From positions 1-64,000 of the forward strand of contig NW_024105098.1 of assembly GCF_003945595.2 (NCBI RefSeq): a DNA stretch of 64,000 nt, read 5' to 3'. A model generated the notes under the pieces. That model worked only from the letters and a program-made list of their open reading frames with translations. It searched no databases and was not told the origin of the DNA. Positions 50,348-62,427 of this stretch are shown piece by piece. This stretch comes from Pipra filicauda. Its lineage: Eukaryota > Chordata > Aves > Passeriformes > Pipridae. Positions within the stretch are counted from its first letter, which is position 1; the number at the start of each line of letters is the position of its first letter. Made by a program: the position numbers and the translations under genes.

Positions 50348-51186
50348 AGAATCACAGAATCATTTAGGTTGGAAGACCTTTAAGATCATCAAGTCCAATC
50401 GTTCCCCCAGCACTGCCAAGCCCACCATTAAACCATGTCCCCAAGTGCCACATCCACGTGTCTTTTAAACCCCTCCAGGGATGGGGACTCCACCACTGCC
50501 TCGGGAAACCTGTGCCAGTGCTTCTTTCCATGAAGAAATTTTTTCTAATATCCAATCTAAACCTACCCTGGTGTGATTTGAGGCTGTTTCCTCTTGTCCT
50601 ATCCCTTGTTCCTTGGGAGAAGAGGCTGACCCCTCAACTCCCTTTCCTCCATGCTAAACAACCATCCTCAGCACACAGGTCATGCTGACAGCAGTGTAGT
50701 TCCCTAGATCCTCCTTCTGACCCTTCTTGTAGATGGGGATCACAATTGCTCACCTCCAGTCGACTGGGTCCTCCCCAGTGAGCCAGGAGTGTTGGTCAAT
50801 GATGGACAGAGCTCAGTGAGCACTTCTGCTCCCTCAGCACCTTGGGTGGATGTCAGCCAGCCCCACACACCTGTGTGTGTCTAAGTGGTGAAGTAAGTCA
50901 CTGAGCATTCCCCCTTGGATTATGGAGCTTCGTTCTGCTCCCTGTCCCTGTTCTTGCAGCTCAGGGGGCTGCATACCTGGATAAAAATTGGTGTTACTAT
51001 TGAAGGCTGAGGCAAAGAAGGCTTTAAGTACTTCAGCTGTTTCCTCACTCTTTGTCAGTATATTTTTCTCTGCATCCAATAAAGAACAGAGATTCTCTTT
51101 AGCCCTCCTTTTGCTGCTAATGTATTTACTTTTTACTGTCTTTTATGGCACCAGCCAGACTGAGTTCCTGTTGGACTTTGGCCAAA
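50348..51186 (-). mobile_element. CR1 LINE, minus strand, with large internal deletion
   Basis: The left end is a clean CR1 3' tail in reverse, 'cagaatcacagaatcatttaggttggaagacc', followed by the C-terminal coding region to about 50670. The sequence then jumps to the upstream reverse-transcriptase entry region. On the minus strand that region encodes 'AEVLKAFFASAFNSNTNF', 'PPELQEQGQG' and 'MLSDLLHHLDTHRCVGLADI'. On the plus strand 'agttccctagatcctccttctgacccttcttgtagatgggg' is the reverse complement of the conserved P-I-Y-K-K-G...E-D-P segment. The catalytic core between these parts is absent, so the element cannot be active. Confidence 0.93.
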
Positions 51187-51190
51187 CTAC

Positions 51191-51222
51191 ATAGTACATA
51201 TATATGTGTGTGTGTATAATAC
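51191..51222. repeat. short (TA)n/(TG)n microsatellite
   Basis: A tacatatatatgtgtgtgtgtataat tract follows the 5' edge of the adjacent CR1 copy. Confidence 0.85.
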
Positions 51223-54083
51223 TGCAGAGGCAGAATGAACCCACATTCTTCCAAGCCTGAAACTCTTAGCAGCAACAGATGAAGAAGGTGAACAGGAGAG
51301 AACATAAGAGGCAACGCCAGACAGAATTAGTGTGGACAGCCATGCCATGTGTTGGTGTCACACTGGAGGGTCACAATAAGTCTACAGACTCCAAAGACAT
51401 TTGAGGTCAACTGTAGGGGAAAAGGTTTTAATTGTAACTGGCAAGCTGTTTTAATCAGGCCTATCTGAGCAGATACTGCCTTAGAAATATTTACTAGATA
51501 CACTCCAGAACTCATGTAATTAACAAAATTGAGTAAGATTTTTGTAACAATTTAATTTTAGAAACACTCCAACTCACACCAGATTAGCAGATCAGAGTCT
51601 GTCCTTTCACAACTGACACATTCAGCAACTTGTTTAGTGCCTTGTCTGACACACAGGATTTCTGACAGCACAGAGCCTTTCCTCTTCTACTGTGCTTTCC
51701 AGCTGAAAGAGGGATCATACAGAAGTCGCTCAGCTGAACTTTACCCAGAGCTGTCCTACCAAGCTCCCTCTGCTCACTGATGGAAAATACCATCATATGT
51801 TGGTATTTTTCCAGCTGGGTTTGAAGGTTACCTGTTGTCAAGCACTGCAATAGTCAGGTATGACACTGAAAACTGTAACCTCTGCAGGATGGTAAGAAAT
51901 AAAACAAAACACAGCTGTCATTTTCAGAGCTTCAGTTCTCCACCCCACCTTTAGTTCAGGAGTCTAAATTCTTTTAAGTGAAGCATCTTGGACTTCCCTA
52001 GAGCTGCTTCTGAACCTTAGCTGATGTCTGGATGGGGTTCACTACTCAAAGGGCACATTACCAATTCCTGATGTCCAGAAAGAGAACTGTGCCTGAAATT
52101 TTCAATCTCCATCTCAGGACAAAAAACACAGTCAGGAGCATCCTGAGGGAAAAAATATTACATAGCAGTCCCCATGTATGTACTCAAAGCTCTGACTGCT
52201 TGATGTCTCTCACTATGTATTACAGAATCTAAATTTATCAGTAAAAGCCATAACCTTTGGCTAAAGAAAATTTAAGGATCAAAAGAGCAAAGGAAAGGGA
52301 TGATAAATTCAGTGGGATCTTCTGTATAACATCAGACAGGAATTTTGCTCTACACCTCCTGCAGCCAGTGGGCTGCCTGAAAATGAGGTTTTCAGTGCAA
52401 ATATTACAGCCACAAGATTAACTCTTAAAAATGTGCTTAGTTTCAACTTGTCCACCTTGTCCGCTCAGCAGAGGTCTGTGCTGTTCAGAAAGGCAGTACA
52501 GCCATAACATTTCTCCAGGTGACATCCATGCACACACCAGTCATGCCCCTGCTTACACACGTGCACAGCACAAACCCAGACGTGCCGGTGTCTGCCTGTG
52601 TCCACAGCACGTGAAAAGCTGCCACTAATTCCGTGAAATATTAGAGCAGATGACAGCACCAGTCAATTTGAAAGCTTTAACTGCCCAAGCACTGGTATCC
52701 AGCTACCATGCTCATTCCTTACCACTCCTCTCTTGATGACTGCTCCATTATTCAAGGGTCAAAGGCTCCGATTTAACCCGACAGAGAACAGAATGAAACC
52801 TATCTGCAGAAAATGTAAGTGGTAAAACTAATTCACTGTCCTAATGCAGAATACTGGAACATTTATTTTTAAAACTGCACTGATTCAAAACCTCTAATTT
52901 ACTGTGACACACAAATGCCAGGATCTACTCAGTCTTAGATTCTCGTGTTCTACAGACCACACAAATACTGGCCAGAGCATTAAAAAATGTAGGCAAACAC
53001 CAAGACAAGGAGGAATCAAGGAATGAGAGAAACTACAGCAGCCAGTCTGACACTTATCAAAGCAGACTGTAAGGCAAAGCACTGTCAACAGAATTTTTCA
53101 GGCATTGAGGCAAAGTGTTTCAAGGTCAGAAATCAGAAAGTGGTTCAACCAAGCTGCATTTGAACGACTTACTAGAAAAACAACTTTGCAGAAAATTTGC
53201 AAGGAATAATTTGGTGGAGTTTGTCGTCTTGCTGCAAGTTGCAGCAATGACTATGTGTCACACTGGGGAAGCTGAGATGAGGCTTTATTAATTTATGCAC
53301 TGAGATGAGTCATTGCAAGATTCTGCCATGCAGAATATTTGTTCTTGACAATCCCCTCCTAATCCCATGTGCCAAAAAATGTTTGTGGAAGGCTGAGTTT
53401 GTTCTGTAAGTACTAAAACACTGGCTGCCTTGTATCGTGCACAATAGAAATACACACTTATACTGTGAACACAACAGTGTTTCCAGCAATTGTGCCTCAT
53501 CTTACTAGACAGAGCAGAAAATGCTTAAACAGTCCTTTACTTGCTGCTTCAGTGTGTTTCACAACTGAATTCTCCTTCCTCCCACTTCACATTCACTGCT
53601 CATTTTCTTTCTAAGCTGATCACGCTAATGAAATTTAAAGTCATATCACATTTTTCACCCTCGTCTGTCTGTGTGGGTTTGAAACTGGACAAAGACTCTC
53701 TCATACCTACTTTAAGAACATTTTATTTCTCTTGTCTTCGTAGCACGTGTTAGGAGTGTGATAAAGTGGATCTCTATCAGCACTTTCCTCAGTATTTAGA
53801 TGAGATCATTCTGACAAGCGAGGCAGAGGAAGAACTTCCAGAAGAGATCATTAAAAATGATGCTGTTGAATGCCAAGGAAATCCATTCTAAACAGGTCTC
53901 ATTGTCACACAGGTTATGAACTATCATGAGCAAGTCTTCACTATATACATTACCAGCTTTCATTTTAATAGCCTAGATGCTGACTGTCCCTTTGCTCATC
54001 CTTTCCTCCCAAAGTGCTCTATTTTTCAACAAATCTTACCTTATTCCAGAATTCGGCCCATCTCTGATCTCAAGCCATCATTA
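51223..54083. other. unassigned non-coding sequence
   Basis: No gene or interspersed repeat recognised. Confidence 0.5.
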
Positions 54084-54517
54084 TGAGGAAGGTTATCAAG
54101 ATAATTAGAGGGATAGGGCACCTCTCCTGTGAGGAAAGGCTGAGAGATTTGGGATTGTTCAGGTTGGAGAAGAGAAGGCTTTGGGGTGACCTAACTGGGG
54201 CTTTCTAGTACCTGAAGGGAGCCTGCAAGAAAGATGGAGACTATTTACAAGCACATGGAGTGATGGGACAACAGGGAATGGCTTCAACCTGAATGAGAGA
54301 TGATTAGATGAGATATCTGGAATAAATTCTCCACTGTGAGGGTGGTGAGGCCCAGGTTGTCTAGAGGATGCTGTGGATGCCCCATCCTTGGAAGAGTTGG
54401 ACGGAGTTCTGAGTAACCTGTTTTAGTGGAATTTGTCCTTGTCCATGGCAGAGGGGTGGAATAAGATGATCTTTAAGGTCCCTTCAAAGCCAAACCCCTC
54501 AATCATTCTATGATTAC
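54084..54517 (+). mobile_element. CR1 LINE 3' end, plus strand
   Basis: Highly characteristic CR1 3' sequence runs 'gaggaaaggctgagagatttggg', 'gttggagaagagaaggct', 'gtgagggtggtgagg', 'gatgccccatccttggaag', 'agatgatctttaaggtcccttc' and ends with the tail 'aatcattctatgatt' near 54515. It is 5'-truncated at about 54084. Only the extreme C-terminal coding part and the 3' untranslated region remain. Of the plus-strand copies here, this one has the clearest tail. Confidence 0.95.
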
Positions 54518-55439
54518 TTTTACTGAGATCAGCAATCTGAACCACATTAGACTGACAGTCCTGGAGAATCAGCCTAATACACCATTGTTAAGGTGCATGA
54601 TAAACAAACAGTCACTGCAGTCAGGTTTAGCCTCAGCTGTATTCTGAAATGTTACCTTCTGGAATAGGTTCTCTATAAGCCTTCTCTTCAATGAGTTCTC
54701 AGAAACCCTTGGAAACACAGTAAACAGAGTAAAAGCAAAGTAAAAGGCAGATAGTGTGCACTCTATAGCATCAGTCCAGTTTGTGCATGTGTTAAATATA
54801 TATTGAAATCCAAACCTCTGGGAAAATGATGTTATTCGGCAAGGCACTTGCACACACACATGCCAAGGAGCACTGCATCCAGCAGACATCCTGAGCTGGC
54901 ACCACAGCTGAAGTGTGAGGTTATCCTGGATGATGGGGAAAATGTATCATGTGAGGAAGTTTAATACTGTCAGGTACAGCAGGGACCAGGACAGAGATTA
55001 CACATTCAGCCTTACCTTTGTCCCTTCCCCAGTGCTTTTGACAACCCTTAAAATAGCAGTCTTTGGTGAAAAGCATAAGTCTTCACCTCTGCAAAAAAAC
55101 CCAAAAAACCTGACATTTTATTACTGATGCCCTTTTCCACAAGAGGTGGAAGAATGTCACGGCAGATCTAAATACATTCCACATGTAACTATGGTTGTGC
55201 AACTGTACATTTTATGATTTAAAGAACAGTTTTCAGCAAAACTACATCTCAACTATTCCATTTTCCTTTATAAGGAAAGAACTGCAAACCATGTGCCTGC
55301 CCCCACAAAAGTGTAACTGGTAACAGATACTGCACACAGAACAGAACTTGCAGAAAACACTTTCAAATCACTTAGAAATATAAATGCCATACCCTTTGTC
55401 TTATTTTGTAGTGGTATGATTGTGTCAGAGCACATAAAT
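54518..55439. other. unassigned non-coding sequence
   Basis: Nothing recognised apart from a near-palindrome, tttcctt-tat-aaggaaa, at 55262-55278. Confidence 0.5.
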
Positions 55440-55685
55440 TCCTTTCCAATTTATTTATTTACTAGTACCTTTGCAGATTTTAATTTTGTTGACACCTGCA
55501 CCTAAAAATGATAAAAGCACACCCATTCTGCCTCTCCCACGAGCTTATTCTAATGCATATGAGGGCAATTACTTCTTGACAACTCTCTGATGAATTATTG
55601 TGCTCTTTGCTAAGCTTGTCACATTGATCACTGGCCAGCAATACAATTAATAAAGTATTGCTGTCCACACAGCACATTAATAACT
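55440..55685. promoter_or_regulatory. candidate conserved non-coding element
   Basis: Repeat-free AT-rich block with clustered words such as 'aatttatttatttactag', 'gattttaattttg', 'gatgaattattgtgc' and 'caatacaattaataaag'. It has no coding signal. The assignment is inferred from motif density. Confidence 0.18.
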
Positions 55686-58600
55686 AACCTGAACTAGAGG
55701 TGGCAAGTCTGATAGATCCAGTACATTTTAATCTTTCATACCCTGCCACCTTGGGAGATTAAAGGAAATCTCCAAGACAGTCTCCACATGCCAGCACTGG
55801 GTTCCACAACATCCCAGCCAGGGTTACCAACCTGAGACCTGATATCGCCTTAATGAAACGCAGTTGGACACCTTAAACTTCATTACCAAATGTTGCACTG
55901 CCTTGTGGTCAAAACATCATTTATTTATTTATTTCTCCTTCCTACTTATATTTCTGAAAGGTAGAATTGATTAAAATCGTCAGTTCAACCAGAATTCATT
56001 AGAAAATAATGGCCATAAATTCAGTGCACTCTGAAGCGTTGCTTAATAATTCCATAACATTTAGAATGGAAACAATCAATCTAGGAAAGGTCCTACCTCT
56101 TCAATACAAAAAAAAGGATGAATTAAAGTTCAGTCATGAGCAGCAAGACTGGAGCTTTCCCACAACATTTTAGAGTAATTTTAATTGGTGCTTTTAGAGT
56201 TGTCCTAACAAGCAGGTTTTAGGTAGAATATTTTTGGATTTCTAGGATATACGTTCTTTTAGTCAAGTTCTCAGAAGAGAGAAAGTTCATTTGGTATAAA
56301 AGTGTTTTCAAAAACACCAGCAAATTGCTCTGTCATCCTTGGAAATATCTCTGCTTCCACTCTGCATTATGAGAAAATTTCAATTGCATCTCAGGCCTTG
56401 GACCAACACCCAAAATATCCACATCAGGATCTCTCCTATTGTCTGTCCTCAGCTTTGGCTTAGCTTCCAGTCACTTGAGGCTGAGCATTCCTGGCAGCCA
56501 CCAGGAAATATGGCACAAGAGAGAGTCTCCACTGGAATCAAATAATCACCCCTCAGTTGCACTGGCTTTACTGAGCAGAAGCAACACAGGAGAGTTAAAA
56601 CACGGTAATTTAAAATGAATGTGATATTCTCCCTTCTTTTAGAGACATGAAAGGCAAGGAAAATGCTTGAAAGCAGCTCACTAGTCAATCAACCCAGACC
56701 AGTGAAATGGCACGAAAAAGGGCTCCCTATCTCTGCCAGAGCCCAGCAGGTGGAAGGGCCCTGATTCACAGGCTTCCAGGCAACAAGCAGCAGGCTGTCC
56801 CACCACTGGGACTGTTCATCTTCAAGAGGCACTTCAAATCTTCTGCACTTTATTTCCAACTTTAGAGATTTTGTAATACCAACACCTGGCACAGATCTGT
56901 TCTTATGCACACATGAGGATATTTATAACTCATGAGTCAGTAAAAGAATTACCAAAGACCACACACACACACTGAAAAAAAAACCCAACTCACCAGTGAG
57001 ATTCAGAATATCTAATGAATCCACTTAGTTGGAATTCCTTAATTGCTTTGCTAATGGGTAAAAAAACCCAAACCATCCTAATATGAGAACTTCAATTCCA
57101 GAAAAGATATGTAGCCACCTAAAGACTACAGAAAACCCAAATATTAGAAAATGTTTCCTTTCCCAAAAGAATATACCAAGTATCTGTAACTGTTTGATAG
57201 AAATGAGACAAACCTAACATTGTTGAACATCACTCAACATGGACTGAGGACTGTTACCAATGTATTTGCTCAGTACTTTAAAGGTGACTTTTTCAAAGCT
57301 GAAGAAAAAACCAAAACCAAACAAAACAACTTAGTGCAGTGACAAAGAGAATTTACAAGCACAAGGTGATCTCAGACCTCTAAGTGATGACTACAATGCA
57401 AATATTACAATTTCATGATCAAAAGGATTAGTTTGTCCAAAACATAGAAATGGCATCAAGATGGGACAAAAATTAAGGGCAGGAGGAGTAACTAAGATAT
57501 ATAAAGTGCTACTCTGGAATAGTCACAGCCCACCAGAAGCACTCAGAGGAACCCATCAAGAGTGCATCAATGCCTGCAACAACGTGCCCAGCACCAGGTT
57601 CAAAGCTGTTTGTGGTAAGACAGTTACAGCAAGAAAGCTGGGGAGGGGAAGCTGAGGCCAAAGAGGCCACAATTTATTTCAACATTATGAGTAATAAGTC
57701 TCTGCCACAAGTTACCACCTGAAGACTCTTGTTTACCTGCCTTCAGATCAAGAGTGGTGCGTGCCTGTCACACTCCAGCTGGTCACAGTGCAGGCCCCAC
57801 GCGATGTCCTGTGACACCAAGGCAGGATCCTCACGTGCACTGAGGTGGTTCTGCACTAGCAATCCCTACCAGTGCACCTCCAGTAAATTAGGACCCAAAG
57901 AGGGCATCAAAGGAGGTGCAATTAACCCCCCTGTAACATCTCACTAAGGCAACCACAACCCTTCCCCAGGCAGAGGTTCCCCCCTGCCCGGCCCTGCACC
58001 GTCTGGCGCAGCCCATGCGCTGCTCAGATCTCCAAACAGCTCTCAGGTGGGGCTGACCTGCCTTGTCCTGCGTCACAGATATTCTCTTACCACTCTCCCT
58101 TTTTGAGTGGTCTGCCTGACACCTCTCTACATGAAACCATTCCAACTGTCAAGTGTTTCCTAAGCACCAGGACTGTTCAGCACACCACCGCAGGCAAGGA
58201 GCAGATCCCCCCTGAGCTCTCTGTTCCAGCTGATAAGCACAGTCCCACTGAAACACCTGTTCCTCCTCAGGCTGTCAAGGTACAGAAAGCCTTAGGATAA
58301 AGCTTCCTAGGCAACCTGAAGTGCTGCAGTCCTGTCCCAAGGTTATGGCTGACAGCAGCCTGCTCAGCTGTGGAGAGAGATTTGCTGTCTATTAGCTTAT
58401 CTCATTGTGAGCTAAGCCCAGCTCATGGTCCAGGAATGGATTATACCCACAGGCAGTTTGCTAAGGATGTTCTCAGCCTTCCAAAACCCTCCAGTCTTCA
58501 ATACTTTGCTTCACAGTGCCGAGAATGGACGCTGTGCCATCAGGCTGTCTTGCTATAGTATTTTTAATTATGCTTTATTTTGCCTTTGGTTTCAAGGGCA

Positions 58601-58769
58601 TGTTTAACACCCTTAAGCTAACACACTGGGATATCTTATTTGTCTATTTACATTACATTAGAATAAAAGTGACATAGCAGAGGCAATGTGGATTTTGGAA
58701 GCTTCTTCTCATTCTGTTTTAATAGAAAAGTTTAATAAGGGAATCTTGACTTTCAGTAATGAAATGAAA
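55686..58769. other. unassigned non-coding sequence
   Basis: No gene or interspersed repeat recognised. A short (attt)n run lies at about 55919-55934 and a short (ca)n run near 56961-56972. The GC-richer interval 57730-58080 is not assignable. Confidence 0.5.
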
Positions 58770-59135
58770 GTCTATCGAAGTGGCATAATATACTGGCAGT
58801 GGATTGAATCACAGTTTGCACTTAATTACAAAGATGGCATTGATAAGATTACCCATGCAAATTAGTTATCTTTTTCCTATGTGTTTAAGGATTGCAGAAC
58901 CAAAAGACATTTGTATTGTAAATTGTGAATGAAAATATAGCAGCACCCAGCCATAACACCAGTTCAAATCATCTGTTAGGAGTGTGCCTTAAAAGCATTT
59001 CCTTATAATGGACCACTTTACCAGCTTAGTGTACCAATTCAGCTGCAGAGATTCATTCTACCATGAAATTTTGCATGTAAACTCTTCTGGAGAAAATAAT
59101 ATGCATGTTAAATGTCACTAGAAAGGATTATCATG
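58770..59135. promoter_or_regulatory. candidate conserved non-coding element with octamer and homeobox sites
   Basis: The block contains TAATTA at 58823-58828, a perfect POU octamer atgcaaat at 58855-58862 followed directly by tagttatc, and atgcat at 59101-59106. Several further AT-rich cores are present. It is unique, non-repetitive and non-coding. The sites are visible directly. Enhancer function is inference. Confidence 0.28.
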
Positions 59136-60665
59136 GGAAACAAACTTAGATGGCCCAGTGAGGATGGATAGATAGGAGCTGGCAGAAGGAATAACCAAAC
59201 TGACAATCCTCTAAGATGGCAGAAGCCTCAGAAAAAAGTACAGCATTAAATTCCAGACATTCCTATCAGGTGTTCAGAGCACAGGCAGTATAAGGGCAGC
59301 AGGAACTGGTGAGATAGCTCAGTGCCAAATGCTGGCATTCAGAAAGAGGAGTCTGTTGGTGCAAACCATTTATCCATTGGCCTGGAAGTCTTGCCATCAA
59401 ATTAGAAATGGTTAAGTCCCATATCCAGTTTTATACAACCTGTTCTCCTTATTTGGCTAATTTTTTTTCCAAGGGAAGAGAAAGAAAATCTGACTCCAGG
59501 AGCTGTACAGGAAAAGCAACATTTACAAACTTTTCCAAGGAGGCAGTTAAAACAATCTCTTTCCAAATGCATTTGTTCTTTTGGTTTTCTGAAAGGGCTG
59601 TTGAAGGCAGTTGTCACAGCAGGAGAGTCACAAAACACTCTCTAGCAGTCACTCCTGCAGCAGTCAGAGGAAGAATTTTTTCTGAGTGCAAACAGGTAGG
59701 ATGCAGTGATGACAACTGAACTAGAAGGTGATATTCTACTTTCTATCAACATGTGTGCTCTCTGCAAGGCCCAGCAGAAGTGGGTCCTATCAGCTCACGG
59801 GGGGGGTGTTGTTGCACTGTCCCACTCAAGATTTTTTTATGTAGGGACACAATTTTTAATCAACAGAATGTGCTCAGAGAAACCCAAACCAACCCACTAC
59901 TACTGGGAAGGCACCGTCTGGAAAAGACTTTATGGGTATTGCAGAATGCTTGGGGCAAACTTCAGTTAAAGCAGGCAATGAAGGAGTAGGAATATATGTT
60001 TTGAGTTTATCTAACTCTCCCTTGTAATCAGCTACCAGTTGTTTCAAATGGGAATACTCATAAGAACAGGATATTTGAGTAACAGAACCTTTGTCAAACA
60101 TCCTCTGTCTGCAGGAAAGCAACAGACCACAAGAACAACAACGATTCCCACCGAGCCACTTGTCCTGATAATTCTGTGGCTTGAAACTCGTGCCTGAGGC
60201 ATCTCTAGGTCTGGGGTAGTTTAGAAATTAAGCATTCTGGTCCAGCTACTAAAAAATGCATGTTTTCACGTCTGCTGCCATGTGCAAAGAACTGAGAGGC
60301 AGAAGGTGCCCCCTCTTTGGCTGAGACCTGCAGTCACTAAGGGTCCTGTTCAGAGCAAGTATTAAAATGCAGAAAAAAGCACAGATCTTTACTGTCACAG
60401 GACTCTGATCCCCAGTAGCCAGACTAGTTCAATTTTGGCAGAGCTCAATGAGGCAGGACATGAGAGATGACTGGCATGACCAGAGATATTACCCACTCTA
60501 GCATGGAAGTGCCTGGATGCAGCTGGCACGAGAGCTGCATGTGGAAGGAAAGAATATTTTGGAAAGAACATGCTTTTAATCACCAGCTGAAGTAAATTAA
60601 AAGGGGCTAGCCTTCTAAGATTCCTTCAAGTTATTTTTGGTGAGCAAATGCCCTCATAGGCAACA
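59136..60665. other. unassigned non-coding sequence
   Basis: A run of eight G residues lies at about 59801-59808. No gene or repeat recognised. Confidence 0.5.
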
Positions 60666-60691
60666 GGAATTCTTCCCTCTGGAAGAATTCC
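60666..60691. repeat. perfect 11-base inverted repeat, 4-base loop
   Basis: ggaattcttcc (60666-60676), loop ctct (60677-60680), then the exact reverse complement ggaagaattcc (60681-60691). It could form a tight hairpin or a dimeric protein-binding site rich in gaa/ttc units. Confidence 0.92.
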
Positions 60692-61099
60692 ACTCTGTAG
60701 AGATTACTGGAAAGAGGTCTACAGGAATCTGTTAACTCTTATTCTGGGACACCCTGGTGATGTCCTGAACAGCCAGACATGTTATTCCAGCACCCAGGAC
60801 ATGAAAAGATGGGAGTAAGACCCAGGGTCAGTGAGGTATTCAATTGGGTAGATGCTGCCCAAAATCTTTGTCTCAGTGCCTTGGGAAGAGGGAGGCTGTG
60901 GGCAACATAAGGAACAGTTACCATTTCTGAAAGGAGGAGAGAAGTGAAGTGTGGCAAGTGACTCAAAAGCAATAACATCAAGTGTTTGTGTCTCAGCCTG
61001 TGATGTGTACTATTCACTGAACCTCTGATAATGACTGGGGAATGAAGAAAACTAAACTAAGATGACACAAAAGCCTTAGTTTTCAAGAAAAAAGGGGCA
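60692..61099. other. unassigned non-coding sequence
   Basis: Nothing recognised. Confidence 0.5.
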
Positions 61100-61980
61100 T
61101 GTGGTGGTTCAGGTACCTAAGAAAAGCACAGCCCCCCCATGATAAGAACTGGAATTGCCCACTCTGTCTTTCAAGTTTAGCTCAGCATCAGTCAGAAGCA
61201 GTAAAATAAATGCTCTATATTTAGTGCTCATGACTCACTATAAATTGTGATAGTTTTGATTACATATGCTGCTCCCTGTCTTATAGAGTTGCCTTGAAAG
61301 TTGCCCCTACACAAAGATATCTCTGCAGGAACTCTCACTTGGTTAAAGAGAAACTCCACCCGATCTCTTGTGGTGGTACCTTCCCCCCACAGCCCCTCTG
61401 GGCTGCTCTGTGATCTCAGGAATTCCATTCAGGCCTTGGCACCTGTGTAAGGAGCTGGCTGGTGGAGCATCCCGGCATGTACTGGGAACTCCTGCACTGC
61501 TGAGGTGGGAGCAGCACTGACTGTACCGGGGTCTCCTGTCGCCTGGCAAAGGTGGGGGATGAGAGTGGGAATAATCAGCCACCCCTGAGAGCCTTGGAAT
61601 GTTCCTTACCAGAACTGTAGCCCAAGTGGAACGAGACCATTGTTACCTGAGCTTTGGAAATTCCAGTAATAACCAACCTGGATTGTGACGAGGGGGGAAA
61701 TTCACTGTGACTGAAGCCAATCACCCTGTGACCCCATAAACAGTGTCCTAAGGGAGGCTCTTTGAGCACTCCTGGACCACAGTGGGCTGTGACCAGCACC
61801 TCCCTCTGAGTGGGGACTCTCAGAGCTCCCAAACCCTCAAGTCTGCAATAATCAGAGGACCCTTGTTGAAAGCTGACAATGGAGCCTTGGTTGGTATCCC
61901 CAGTGCCCTTGGCTGATATCCCAGTGCCCAAGGCTCAACCCTCAGCCACTGAGAATTGCCCACACCCTTAAAGTATTTCA
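61100..61980. mobile_element. possible old LTR-derived block (low confidence)
   Basis: The left edge begins tgtggtggttcagg, like the 5' end of several avian ERV long terminal repeats. The interval 61360-61960 is clearly GC-richer than its flanks, which suggests foreign origin. An imperfect direct repeat of about 22 bases (tatcccagtgccc..ggct) lies at 61894-61938, and an inverted ctctgag...ctcagag pair at 61804-61825. No target-site duplication, primer-binding site or retroviral coding sequence was seen. It could instead be ordinary GC-rich DNA. Confidence 0.25.
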
Positions 61981-62017
61981 CTGAAGTCTAGGGGAATGGT
62001 TAACAGGTACCTTTCTA
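61981..62017. other. unassigned spacer
   Basis: Short sequence leading into the microsatellite. Confidence 0.5.
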
Positions 62018-62107
62018 CATATATACATATACACACACAAATATATAAATATATATATATACACACACATATACACACACACACAAATATATACATATAT
62101 ATATATA
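62018..62107. repeat. compound (TA)n/(CA)n microsatellite
   Basis: About 90 bases of alternating purine-pyrimidine sequence: atatacatatacacacacaaatatataaatatatatat and so on, interrupted by several A insertions. It is likely polymorphic and could adopt Z-DNA or cruciform forms. Confidence 0.95.
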
Positions 62108-62391
62108 GACAGAACTATCTTCAAGAGTGTACAGGTAAAAATCAGAGCAAAACTTTTTGGCTGTTTGGTAAAAAAACCCTAAAAGTAGATATAATATATA
62201 TGTATTGTTTTGAACAACTCACCAGCTGCAGGCAGGCAACAGCAGACAATAGCTGATCCCAGTTCTTTGCTTGAGACTTCCTGAAAGTCAAAATGCAAAA
62301 CAAATTACATAAAAAAAGAATCTGAAAAGAACTCTACAAGCTACTTTGATAGTCTGGGCAGCTATGCAAGCACACTGTTAGAGTGACAGGT

Positions 62392-62427
62392 TATATAAGT
62401 GTCTATATAAGTGTCCATATAAGTGCA
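62392..62427. repeat. three tandem copies of a 12-base unit
   Basis: tatataagtgtc occurs at 62392-62403 and 62404-62415, with a third copy bearing changes (catataagtgca) at 62416-62427. Each copy contains a tatataag TATA-like core, but there is no sign of a downstream transcript. Confidence 0.9.

Noticed and set aside
62030..62107. CRISPR-like or satellite array
   Set aside because: The repetition is a simple dinucleotide microsatellite with no spacer structure.
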